From assembly GCA_964352475.1 (NCBI GenBank), contig CAYGSL010000021.1, forward strand, positions 6,531-70,530: 64,000 bases of DNA. The letters run 5' to 3'. The notes under the pieces are model-generated. The model saw only the letters and a program-made list of their open reading frames with translations, was not told the origin of the DNA and did no database searches. Both the position numbers and the translations under genes were made by a program. Origin of the DNA: JAUIET01 sp964352475. Its GTDB lineage: Bacteria > Pseudomonadota > Gammaproteobacteria > Pseudomonadales > JAUIET01. This document shows positions 36,401 through 43,830 of the stretch, piece by piece; the first letter of the stretch is position 1, and the number at the start of each line of letters is the position of its first letter.

Positions 36401-36656
36401 AAGCAGTACTGTCAATTTTGTCTATTCCTTCGACGCCATCAATTGCTTCCTCAATTCGCTGGCAAACTCCGCTTTCTACTTCCTCGGGTGCCGCACCTGG
36501 GTAAGGCACTTGAACCTGAACTATTCTGGGGTCTACGGTGGGAAACTCTTCGATTAATAGGGATGGAATTGTGACCAGCCCGCCGAAGATTAATATCCAC
36601 ATCAGCAGGTTGGCGGCAACCTGGTTGTCAACAAACCATCGAATTACACCCTTCAT
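33456..36656 (-). CDS. RND family efflux transporter permease
   Basis: The 1066-residue protein is a full-length AcrB/MexB-like RND pump. It opens with a TM1 segment (NQVAANLLMWILIFG), and the acidic pair in TM4 is present in LGILVDDAIVVGERV. Two large periplasmic loops and a second set of TM helices follow, ending at LFLVPCLYML. It exports small molecules or toxic intermediates using the proton gradient. It is the middle gene of a three-gene operon with an upstream MFP (4-base overlap) and a downstream metallopeptidase (4-base overlap). No TolC-type channel gene is here. The overall pattern is closer to the MdtBC/HAE2-like exporters than to AcrB, so drug specificity cannot be claimed. Confidence 0.95.
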   Translation of the reverse strand: MKGVIRWFVDNQVAANLLMWILIFGGLVTIPSLLIEEFPTVDPRIVQVQVPYPGAAPEEVESGVCQRIEEAIDGVEGIDKIDSTAYEGLCLLIAELKQEASVAKASRDIEARVNAITTLPLDAERPIVSEMTITANVLNMALTGHISPRSLKEIGEKIRDELAELPEVSKVELSFTKDYEISVEVSEHTLRQYGLNLSSVADAIRQSSQDVAGGSLKTDSGEILLRTLGQAYNEADLERLVVKQLDDGSIVKLSDIAAIEDGFVDNDVLFQVDGVPAVMLTVSRTGNGNLLRIARHVKDYIATKQASLPHGVELTIWKDESQDLVDRLRVLGRNAGGGLILVLLILTIFLQPRLAFWVAVGLPIAMIGTLLLFPVFNVSISTVSIMGFILVLGILVDDAIVVGERVHAFETRGYSLRDAAILGTQQVSLPVIFGVLTTMAAFMPLAVSGSGLSSFLQAVGITAIVALLFSIVESQMILPAHLANRRQSNSALSTTPTERGRWEKFQQRMEHGLRMIAKQRYQPALQRAMDWRYFTLAIAVSVVVLVMTLFASGRAVFQFFPSVEADRVYATLTMPPGTPTQVLQREAEKLKVAALQLRDELDTDHAPDQPSNIRRVLKAIGGKIARGSIDFDGGPTNSNYVELVLELIPYKERGSVSPGYIAQRWRELTPPIADAVALNYTANFFSIGDAIDIRLRGSDTGQLRAAASDIKLALKRFEGVSDITDSFRAGKQEIKFTLKDQAQHLGINSGQLGRQIRNAFYGEEVQRVQRSREDIRIMVRYPKSERHSMSDVQNMRVRTPQGDEVALGNVAELDLGRGFSSIRRLDRQRVISVTADVDRDMIEPERVLNFLDLEVKPKINLRYPGIEYSLGGEAEESADSFNDLSYYTALALLLIYALLAIPLQSYSQPIIIMSVIPFGAVGAILGHFIMGKPLVFFSLLGIVALSGVVINSSLVLVDNINRLRREGAETGVAISDAAVERFRPIVLTSITTFVGLVPLIIDQNPTTYIFIPMAISLSFGVVFATVITLFLVPCLYMLLAEAGSKSAGIEAMPVKPVQEPSSPNQP

Positions 36657-37894
36657 AAGCTGGCGTTGTTTGCATCACTGTACGGTGCGGCCAGTTTGGG
36701 GGAGGGAGCATCCAGTTGCAGGGCTGGCGCACTGTTGCGAATAACAGGTGCAACGGCGCTGCCAGCCGCTATCGTTGGACTCATCGAAGTTGATACCAGG
36801 TCGCCGTCTTTTAGTCCTGATTTGATGATGAGCTCATCGTCTCTGATCCGTAAAATGTCTACTGTGCGCGCGACAAGAATATTGTTCTGGCTGACAACCA
36901 GCACATTATTATTGTCCCGCAGGGCAACCCGCGGTATCAGTAGTGCATTGTCCAGTTGTTGCCCCGTGATTGACGCTTTAACAAACAAGCCCACGGGCGG
37001 TGCCTGGTCATTGCCCCCCGGTACCCTGGCCACTGCAAAAACCATGCGGCTTTGGGTATCGATGCTGGCCTCCAGTCTGTCGATAACGCCCCGCCAGTGT
37101 TTTTGCCTACCCGCGTATTGCGCGCTGAGCAGCACGGGCGGTTTGTATTCGCCACTGACTCCTATGTTGGTTTGCTCCAGAAACTCCAGTTCTGAATCGG
37201 CAAGCGGCAGGCGAACCTCAAGGAAGTCACTTGCATAAACGCTGCCCAAAGCCGTTCCACGGCTGACATACTGACCCTTGTCAATTAATTTCTGGCGCAC
37301 GTAGCCGTCGTACGGCGCGGTGATTCGGGTGCGGCTAACATCGTTTCTTGCCTGGCTGAGAGCCGCCTTGGCATCCGCGGCATTGGCCACAGCAACCAGA
37401 TAGTCGCTGTTGGTGTTGTCCAGCTCAGCATTAGACGCCAGTTTTCGTTTGTGCAAACTACTTACCCGGCTTAATTCACTGTCTGCCCGTTTTAGCTGGG
37501 CTTCCGTTTTTGTGACGCTGGCTTCGGCGCGTTGTAAGGCGTTTCGGTAATCCGAGGCGTCGATACGCAATAGTTCTTCGCCTGCACTGAAGCGCCCACC
37601 AGCAACCCACTGCGGCGAGAGCCAGGTAACCACACCGTTGATCTCTGCCACCAGCTCGGTTTGCGTTCGGGGCACAACAGTACCCTGTGAATGGACGTTG
37701 AGTTCAACAGCTTGTGTATGCACTCGCCAGGCGTCGATTGGCACCGATACTTTCTCATTGGCCTTTGGCTCAATCTGTTTGACGCTAGTCATCATTAGCC
37801 AAACGATCAGGCCAACAATTAGCAACAGAATCGCAGCGGAGCCTAGTTTTGGGTCAATGCCGTATTGTTGGAGCTTACGGATAATTAAGGTCAT
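36653..37894 (-). CDS. RND efflux membrane fusion protein (HlyD/AcrA family)
   Basis: The 413-residue protein has an N-terminal hydrophobic anchor (about 18-37) rather than a lipobox. Barrel-sandwich hybrid strands (VVPRTQTELVAEINGVV and ITAPYDGYVRQKLIDKGQYV) flank an alpha-helical hairpin of about 60 residues rich in Ala, Glu and Lys. It is the periplasmic adaptor of the RND pump, bridging to an outer-membrane channel. It is the first gene of the operon; its TGA overlaps the pump ATG. A 16-base direct repeat lies just upstream, at 37915-37946. Confidence 0.94.
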   Translation of the reverse strand: MTLIIRKLQQYGIDPKLGSAAILLLIVGLIVWLMMTSVKQIEPKANEKVSVPIDAWRVHTQAVELNVHSQGTVVPRTQTELVAEINGVVTWLSPQWVAGGRFSAGEELLRIDASDYRNALQRAEASVTKTEAQLKRADSELSRVSSLHKRKLASNAELDNTNSDYLVAVANAADAKAALSQARNDVSRTRITAPYDGYVRQKLIDKGQYVSRGTALGSVYASDFLEVRLPLADSELEFLEQTNIGVSGEYKPPVLLSAQYAGRQKHWRGVIDRLEASIDTQSRMVFAVARVPGGNDQAPPVGLFVKASITGQQLDNALLIPRVALRDNNNVLVVSQNNILVARTVDILRIRDDELIIKSGLKDGDLVSTSMSPTIAAGSAVAPVIRNSAPALQLDAPSPKLAAPYSDANNASL

Positions 37895-37914
37895 TCGAAA
37901 GTGGGCCTGAAGTC

Positions 37915-37946
37915 GTGCTTTGTCTTAACTGTGCTTTGTTTTAACA
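37915..37946. repeat. Tandem 16-base direct repeat upstream of RND operon
   Basis: GTGCTTTGTCTTAACT (37915-37930) is followed directly by GTGCTTTGTTTTAACA (37931-37946), 14 of 16 identical. It lies between the divergent RND operon start (37894) and the gapped cytochrome gene. The position fits a regulator binding site; tandem duplication by chance is possible. Confidence 0.5.
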
Positions 37947-37983
37947 AGGCGAATCCCTTATTCTACTACAATGTTTGACTTGC

Positions 37984-38083
37984 NNNNNNNNNNNNNNNNN
38001 NNNNNNNNNNNNNNNNNNNNNNNNNNNNNNNNNNNNNNNNNNNNNNNNNNNNNNNNNNNNNNNNNNNNNNNNNNNNNNNNNNN
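37984..38083. other. Assembly gap (100 N)
   Basis: A run of exactly 100 N, the conventional placeholder for a gap of unknown length. No shared sequence is visible on its two sides. It removes the 5' end of the following beta-propeller/cytochrome gene, so a frame read across it is meaningless. Confidence 0.99.
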
Positions 38084-40779
38084 CTGAACCCGATCCCACG
38101 CCAGATCCTGATCCTCAGGACCCACCGTTGGAAGTGGAAGATTTTGATTTTCCTGTATTTGAGTCTGGCCAGGTGCGGCCGTTGGCGCTGTCTGCTGATG
38201 GCACTCAGTTATACGCTGTTAACACGCCAGATAACAGCCTGGAAATTTTCACGGTCGATAACGACGGCTTGTCGCTTGCGCAGTCAGTGCCTGTGGGTAT
38301 GGAGCCAGTCGCAGTGGCAGTGCACAACAGCGGTGAGGTCTGGGTAGTTAATCACTTGTCGGATAGCATCAGTATCGTTGACGTTAGCGCTACCCTGCCA
38401 ACAGTGCGCAGAACTCTCTTGGTAGGCGATGAACCCAGAGACATAGTTTTTGCGGGTGACGGTTTTAATCGGGCATTTATAAGCGCTGCACACCGTGGGC
38501 AAAACGCTCCATTCGATCCAGAACTTAAAACGCCTGGCACCGGTAGAGCCGATGTCTGGGTGTTCGATGTAAACAATCTTGGCGACCAGCTCGGTGGCAC
38601 GCCACTGACCATTGTTAACTTGTTCGGCGACACAACCCGTGCTCTGGCGGCGACGCCGGATGGCAGCCGAGTATTTGCTGCTGTGCTGAATTCAGGTAAT
38701 CGCACCACTACTGTGTTTGCGGCGGTTCGAAATGGAGGGCTTAACAAGCCGCCACCATTTGCCAATGATGCTGGTGAAACCGCACCGGCTACCGGTTTGA
38801 TTGTGCAGTTTGATGGTGAAGAGTGGCGCGACAGTGGCGATGAGATCAGCAACACCGCACCTTCGGTCTGGAGCGATAGTATACGGTTCAGCCTGCCCGA
38901 TAACGATGTGTTCGAGATCGATGCGCTCGCGGCTATACCCGCTGAGTCACGCTCGTGGAGCGGCGTCGGCACCACCCTGTTCAATCTTGCAGTGCACCCG
39001 ACCAGTAATACACTGTACGTAAGTAATACTGAAGCAAGAAACAACGTTCGGTTTGAAGGCGAAGGCAGTCGCGCCAGTACCGTGCGAGGAAACTTCGCGC
39101 AGACCAGAATAACGTTGTTAGATGCGGACACTGTTAACCCGCGGCATTTAAATAAGCACATCACCAGTTATGACCAGGATTTGGGCAGCGCCGCTGAAAA
39201 CCAGCTAAGTGTCGCCCAGGTGTTGCAGATGCAACCGAGTGCGAATGGCGAGCAGCTGTTTGCGGTGGCGTTTGGCTCGGCAAAACTCATTCGATTAAAT
39301 AGTGCAGAATTGGCCGACGACAGCTTCGCTCCCGACGCGGCTGCCCAGGTCAGTCTGACCGGCGGTGGCCCAACCGGGGTTGTTTTGGACGAGGCACGAA
39401 ACAGAGCGTACGTGCTCACGCGATTTGATAATGGTGTATCGGTGGTGGATACACAGAACATGACTGAATTGAGTCATGAGTTGATGCACAATCCTGAGCC
39501 CGAGCTGGTGGTTCGCGGTAGGCCATTTCTTTATGACGCATCGCTCAGTTCCAGCCGTGGCGATTCTTCTTGCGCGGGCTGTCATATCTTTGCAGACATG
39601 GATCATCTTGCCTGGGATCTTGGTGAGCCGGAGGGCGAGGTGGCCGATAACCCCAGAGAGTATGAAATTGATAACGGTAATTCGATTCGTTCTTTCCATC
39701 CAATGAAAGGGCCGATGACCACCCAGTCCTTGCGTGGCATGCGTGGCAATGGACCTATGCATTGGCGGGGTGACAGAACAGGTGTGAGCAGATTGGCTGG
39801 GGAGACACTGGAAGAGCAGGCGTTTGAAGACTTTAATTCGGCATTTGTTGGATTGCTTGGCCGTGAAACTCCATTAAGCGATGAGCAAATGGATTTATTC
39901 GCGCGGTTTGCGCTGAAAATTATTTACCCACCTAATCCAATTCGCAACCTGGACAATTCCTTAAACCCCAACCAGGCGGATGGCGAAAATACCTTCTTTA
40001 ATGTTGGAAGTACCGGTGGTGGCGTTCTGCGCTGCAATCGTTGCCATGAGCTGGACGTGACCGAAAACCGTTTTGGCACAAATGGCTTGATGAGCGTTGA
40101 AGGCAGTAACGTATCAGAAGATTTTAAAATTCCACATCTACGCAACGCCTACCAGAAAGTGGGTATGTTTGGCAGTACCAATGATCCTTCGGTTGACGCA
40201 CCATTTACCGGTCCGCAAATTCGTGGTTTCGGATTTTTACACGATGGTTCGATAGACACCTTGACCACTTTTTTTGCGGGTGGTGGCGAAGACGTCGGTA
40301 TTAATGGTGCCGGGTTTGTTTTTGACTCCGACCTGGCACGAGAAAACGTGATTGATTTCGTTTTCGCGATGGATTCGGAGCTGGCGCCAGTGGTTGGGCA
40401 GCAGGTGACGGTATCGGCTGCAAACGCCGGGTCTGCAACAGTGACTGCTCGCCTTGATCTATTGGTAGAGCGAGCTCAGGTAACCGCCCCGCGCGCCGAG
40501 TGTGAGCTGATTGCCAAAGGTATTATCGGCGGTGAACAGCGTGGCGCATTGCTGGATGCAAGCGGCCAATTCAGGACTGATCGCGCAGCAGAGCCATTAC
40601 GGTCTGTTGAGCAGTTGGTCTCGGCGGCCAGACAAGCCGGTAATGGCCTGACTTTCACCTGTGCACCACCTGGGCAGGGTGAGCGCATGGCATTGGACCG
40701 TGATAGTGATGGCGTGTTTGACAGCGATGAACTTGATGCCGGGTCCAACCCCGGCAACCCGGATAGCACGCCCGGATAA
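38084..40779 (+). CDS. Beta-propeller / c-type haem protein, 5' end lost in gap
   Basis: About 898 residues are present from the gap to TAA 40777-40779. They begin with a Pro/Asp-rich linker (EPDPTPDPDPQDPP), usual after a lipobox, then a YVTN-like beta-propeller (repeats such as ALSADGTQLYAVNT and VAVAVHNSGEVWVVNH). Two haem sites follow: CAGCH in SRGDSSCAGCHIF and CNRCH in GVLRCNRCHELD. The stretch RNAYQKVGMFG...GFLHDGSIDTL resembles di-haem peroxidase/MauG-like proteins. A Ca-binding-like DRDSDGVFDSDELDAG closes it. It is probably an outer-membrane or periplasmic electron-transfer enzyme; the substrate is unknown. Confidence 0.85.
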
Positions 40780-40873
40780 GTAGCTGCGCGTCAGTCATTG
40801 TGCCATATTGAGCGATTGCCAATCGGTGTGCAGCCGCTATTATTAGCGCAACTTTCCTGGACGACTAACCGCA

Positions 40874-41836
40874 TTGAAAGCGTATTTTTGCTTGCTTTGG
40901 ATTACTGCAGCGCTGCTAGCGGGCCAGCATTCCGCCGCCTTAACCTTTGATTTGCCACCCGAAGGGGAGCATATTATTGGGGAGATGCTGCAGGTCGTTG
41001 CAAGCCACGAAGATACTTTGCCGGCCATCGCGATGGCGCACGGCATTGGCTACCGTGAGATTGTTGCGGCGAATCCTGATTTGAATCCATGGTTGCCTGG
41101 CGAGGGCACCGTGGTGCACGTTCCAGCGCGATTCATTTTGCCGCCGGGTGAGCGCAAAGGCATGATCCTGAACTTGCCGGAGCTTCGCTTGTATTATTAC
41201 CCACCGGGTGGTGAGAAAGTCATTACCTACGCCATCGGGATAGGCCGCGAAGGCTGGAACACGCCTGAAGGAGGCATGAAAATAGTGGCCGCCATCAAAG
41301 ATCCGAAGTGGTTTCCGCCACAGTCGATTATTGATGAATACGCGGAAGAAGGCATCAAGCTGGAGCGCGTGGTTCCGCCCGGCCCGGATAACCCTCTGGG
41401 TAATTACAAACTGCCGCTGTCGCTTCCGGGCTATCTGTTACATGGCACCAACAAGCCGCTTGGCGTCGGCATGAGGGTCAGTCATGGCTGTATTCGCCTG
41501 TACCCTGAAGACATAAAAGAGCTTTACGAAATGGGCCCAGTGGGTATTAAGGTGAAGATCATCAAACTGCCGTATAAAGCAGGCTGGTCTGGTGGCCGCT
41601 TGTTTCTGGAAGCGCACAAGCCCCTGAGCGAGGAGTTTAACAAGACGGGACTGGATCTTACTGCAATGGTCGCGACTATCATTCGCGCACACGAAGGATT
41701 TGATGCAGCTATAAATTGGGATTTGGCCGAAACCAGTGCCCGACGGCATCATGGATTGCCGGTGGCGATCACAGCCCCGGTTGAATTGACCAATCCTCCT
41801 TCACCACCTGCTTCTGAGACGGCTGAAGCGAACTAG
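40874..41836 (+). CDS. L,D-transpeptidase (ErfK/YbiS-like) with LysM-like region
   Basis: The protein has 320 residues from TTG 40874. A signal peptide ends near HSAALT, and a LysM-like segment (LPAIAMAHGIGYREIVAANPDL) follows. The YkuD catalytic motif is H190-G with SHGCIRLYPED and Cys206, matching the ErfK/YcfS/YbiS subfamily that attaches Braun-type lipoprotein to peptidoglycan. The C-terminus adds about 70 residues after the catalytic domain. A convergent OprI-like lipoprotein ending in Lys is the next gene, which fits that reaction. No strong ribosome site is present, so the exact start is uncertain. Confidence 0.9.
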   Translation: MKAYFCLLWITAALLAGQHSAALTFDLPPEGEHIIGEMLQVVASHEDTLPAIAMAHGIGYREIVAANPDLNPWLPGEGTVVHVPARFILPPGERKGMILNLPELRLYYYPPGGEKVITYAIGIGREGWNTPEGGMKIVAAIKDPKWFPPQSIIDEYAEEGIKLERVVPPGPDNPLGNYKLPLSLPGYLLHGTNKPLGVGMRVSHGCIRLYPEDIKELYEMGPVGIKVKIIKLPYKAGWSGGRLFLEAHKPLSEEFNKTGLDLTAMVATIIRAHEGFDAAINWDLAETSARRHHGLPVAITAPVELTNPPSPPASETAEAN

Positions 41837-41876
41837 CCCTCTCTCCCTCAATTGACATCCAGGATTGACCTCCAGG
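41822..41876. repeat. 55-base sequence repeated on the other side of the N gap (left copy)
   Basis: The last 55 bases before the gap are repeated without a mismatch at 41977-42031, directly after it. A repeat ending exactly at both gap edges, of a length common as an assembler k-mer, indicates contig ends that should have been merged rather than biological duplication. The left copy contains the end of the transpeptidase gene. Confidence 0.9.
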
Positions 41877-41976
41877 NNNNNNNNNNNNNNNNNNNNNNNN
41901 NNNNNNNNNNNNNNNNNNNNNNNNNNNNNNNNNNNNNNNNNNNNNNNNNNNNNNNNNNNNNNNNNNNNNNNNNNNN
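41877..41976. other. Assembly gap (100 N), probably an unmerged contig overlap
   Basis: Exactly 100 N, flanked by the identical 55-base ends. If the overlap is real, the gap and one 55-base copy are artefacts, the true sequence is 155 bases shorter, and the transpeptidase and lipoprotein genes are close together. Confidence 0.97.
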
Positions 41977-42031
41977 GCTGAAGCGAACTAGCCCTCTCTC
42001 CCTCAATTGACATCCAGGATTGACCTCCAGG
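41977..42031. repeat. 55-base sequence repeated on the other side of the N gap (right copy)
   Basis: Perfect copy of 41822-41876, starting at the first base after the gap. It would code for the same last residues (AEAN) and stop of the transpeptidase, which supports the artefact reading. Confidence 0.9.
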
Positions 42032-42046
42032 GCAAAAATTGCAGGC

Positions 42047-42078
42047 AAAAAAAACCCGCCAACAATCTGCGACGGGCC
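42047..42078 (-). terminator. Rho-independent terminator of the lipoprotein gene
   Basis: On the minus strand CCCGTC (plus 42071-42076) pairs with GGCGGG (plus 42055-42060) across a 10-base loop, followed by eight T (plus 42047-42054). It lies 34 bases after the OprI-like stop and is the clearest intrinsic terminator in the window. Confidence 0.8.
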
Positions 42079-42111
42079 TTCTCTTTGACAGGAGCCTAAA
42101 CTCCTAGCCAA

Positions 42112-42387
42112 TCACTTGCGGCAGCAGCTTTCAGTCAAGCGCTGTGCAGTTGTTACTGCATTGTTTGCAGCATCTTGCGCAGCATTTGCAGCACTTTGTG
42201 CAGCAGATGCATCTGATTGCGCAGAACGCGCAGCAGACATTGCGGAATCAGCGGCAGACTGTGCACGGCTAACAGACGCTTCGATGGCATCGAGCCGTTC
42301 AGTGTCTTGAGTCGCGCAGCCACCAAGTATCATCAGGCTAAGGCCAGCAGCAGCTAACCCCAGTTTTGAAGAACCAATTTTAATCAT
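42112..42387 (-). CDS. OprI/Lpp-like alanine-zipper outer-membrane lipoprotein
   Basis: The 91-residue protein has a lipobox (LMILGGCATQD, Cys24) and then an Ala/Ser-rich heptad region (SAADSAMSAARSAQ and onward) expected to form a trimeric alanine zipper. It ends CCRK. Pseudomonas OprI and E. coli Lpp also end in RK, where the terminal Lys is linked to peptidoglycan by L,D-transpeptidases; a candidate enzyme is convergent next to it. The two cysteines before RK are unusual and could make disulfides in the trimer. It is a single gene with its own terminator, and should be abundant. Confidence 0.85.
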   Translation of the reverse strand: MIKIGSSKLGLAAAGLSLMILGGCATQDTERLDAIEASVSRAQSAADSAMSAARSAQSDASAAQSAANAAQDAANNAVTTAQRLTESCCRK

Positions 42388-42598
42388 CAGGAAACTCCCA
42401 GGTCTTTATATTAAGCTTGGCCCAGCGACCATGTCATTGAGCTGGCGGTATTATGCATTGATGGCATGTGCTTTTAAATACTTAGCGATGTGTAATTATT
42501 GGATAAATTGAGCAGTCACTATACTGCAGCCGTACTTTTTACATATAAATGGTTGGTTTTCATCACTAGCCGTATTTTTATCGCAATAGGAACTCTGT

Positions 42599-43783
42599 GT
42601 GCAAATAGAATTCTCGGCAGAGCAAAAAGCCCTGCAACAGGAAATAAAGCGCTACCTCGAGCAGCTTTTCACCCCGGAATTGACCGCCGAACTGGCAGCG
42701 GCCGGCGCCGAGGAGGGCGGTGGCCCAGAGTTTCGCAAGGCGCTTCGAAAGCTGGGTGAAGACGGCTACATATCCATGAGCTGGCCAAAAGAGCTAGGTG
42801 GCAATGAAGCCTCCGCTATTGATCAATATATATTCACCGAAGAGATTATCCGCACGGGGTTCCCATATCCGTTTCTAACCACCGAAGCATGCGGGCCAGT
42901 AATGGCACAACACGCCTCTGAGTTGGTCAGGGAAACCGTGGTGAAAGGCATTCTAAGAGGCGAAGTGGTGGTTGCGATCGGCTACTCAGAACCTGGAGCC
43001 GGCACTGATTTAGCGGCTCTGAAGACCAAAGCGGTGCGAGATGGCGACGAGTGGGTAATTAATGGGCAGAAGATATGGACCAGTCTGGCTGAGTATTCCG
43101 ACTATATATGGTTGGCTGCCAGAACAGACCCTGATGCGCCCAAGCACAAAGGCATCACCATGTTTGTTGTGCCAACTGATGCGCCAGGATTCTCCATGTC
43201 GCCTATCTGGACTCTTGGCAGCGTGCGCACTAACGCTACTTTCTTCGAGAACATTCGGCTTAAAGATGAATGGCGCGTAGGTGAAGTGAATCAGGGGTGG
43301 AAGCTTATAACCGGGCAGTTAAACAGAGAACGTTTGTCACTGGTTACTCACGGTCAGGCCGAAGAGCTTTATTTGCGGGTAGCCAGGTGGGCGGCCAGTA
43401 CTCAGGCCGCAAATGGCGACAAGATCATTGATCGCGGTTGGGTGAGAAGCAATCTGGCCAAGGTCCGAGTTGGTCTTGAAGCCTTGAAACTGGTTTGCTG
43501 GAAGCAGGCCTGGGCAATGGACAAGGGTACGCTTCAAATGGCAGATGCTTCGGTTGCCAAAGTCTACGGTACCGAGTTCTTCCTGGAAAACTATCGTCTG
43601 CTGATGGAAGTCGTTGGTCAGGCGTCAAGCTTGCGTCGTGACGAGCACAGTGAGGCTTTGATGGGCGCATTGGAGCATCGTTATCGAACCGGCTCCATTC
43701 TTACCTTCGGCGGCGGTACCAATGAGGTTCAACGTGAAATTATTGCCGGTGCAGGTTTGTGGATGCCACGCGGGCGATTATAG
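42599..43783 (+). CDS. Acyl-CoA dehydrogenase, probable catalytic subunit of a heteromer
   Basis: The 394-residue protein starts at GTG 42599. IGYSEPGAGTDLAALKT, VINGQKIWTSLA and the ending ILTFGGGTNEVQREIIA are strong family motifs, the last near the FAD-binding C-terminus. A second, shorter-conserved acyl-CoA dehydrogenase follows 47 bases later. This arrangement matches the alpha2beta2 enzymes of steroid side-chain breakdown (FadE26-27, FadE28-29/ChsE1-2), where one chain carries most of the active site. Substrate unknown; a fused or simple homotetramer remains possible. Confidence 0.92.
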   Translation: MQIEFSAEQKALQQEIKRYLEQLFTPELTAELAAAGAEEGGGPEFRKALRKLGEDGYISMSWPKELGGNEASAIDQYIFTEEIIRTGFPYPFLTTEACGPVMAQHASELVRETVVKGILRGEVVVAIGYSEPGAGTDLAALKTKAVRDGDEWVINGQKIWTSLAEYSDYIWLAARTDPDAPKHKGITMFVVPTDAPGFSMSPIWTLGSVRTNATFFENIRLKDEWRVGEVNQGWKLITGQLNRERLSLVTHGQAEELYLRVARWAASTQAANGDKIIDRGWVRSNLAKVRVGLEALKLVCWKQAWAMDKGTLQMADASVAKVYGTEFFLENYRLLMEVVGQASSLRRDEHSEALMGALEHRYRTGSILTFGGGTNEVQREIIAGAGLWMPRGRL

Positions 43784-43830
43784 GTCTATAGGTCTTAACC
43801 GCTAGATACGAATTCAGACAGAGAGTAACA

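Noticed and set aside
36666..37238. 190-residue plus-strand open frame
   Set aside because: Opposite the membrane fusion protein gene; no family features.
37975..38085. A start codon (TTG at 37975) upstream of the gap for the propeller gene
   Set aside because: The reading frame would pass through 100 unknown bases, so phase across the gap is arbitrary.
38352..39164. 270-residue minus-strand open frame
   Set aside because: Opposite the beta-propeller gene; Ser/Leu-rich with no family features.
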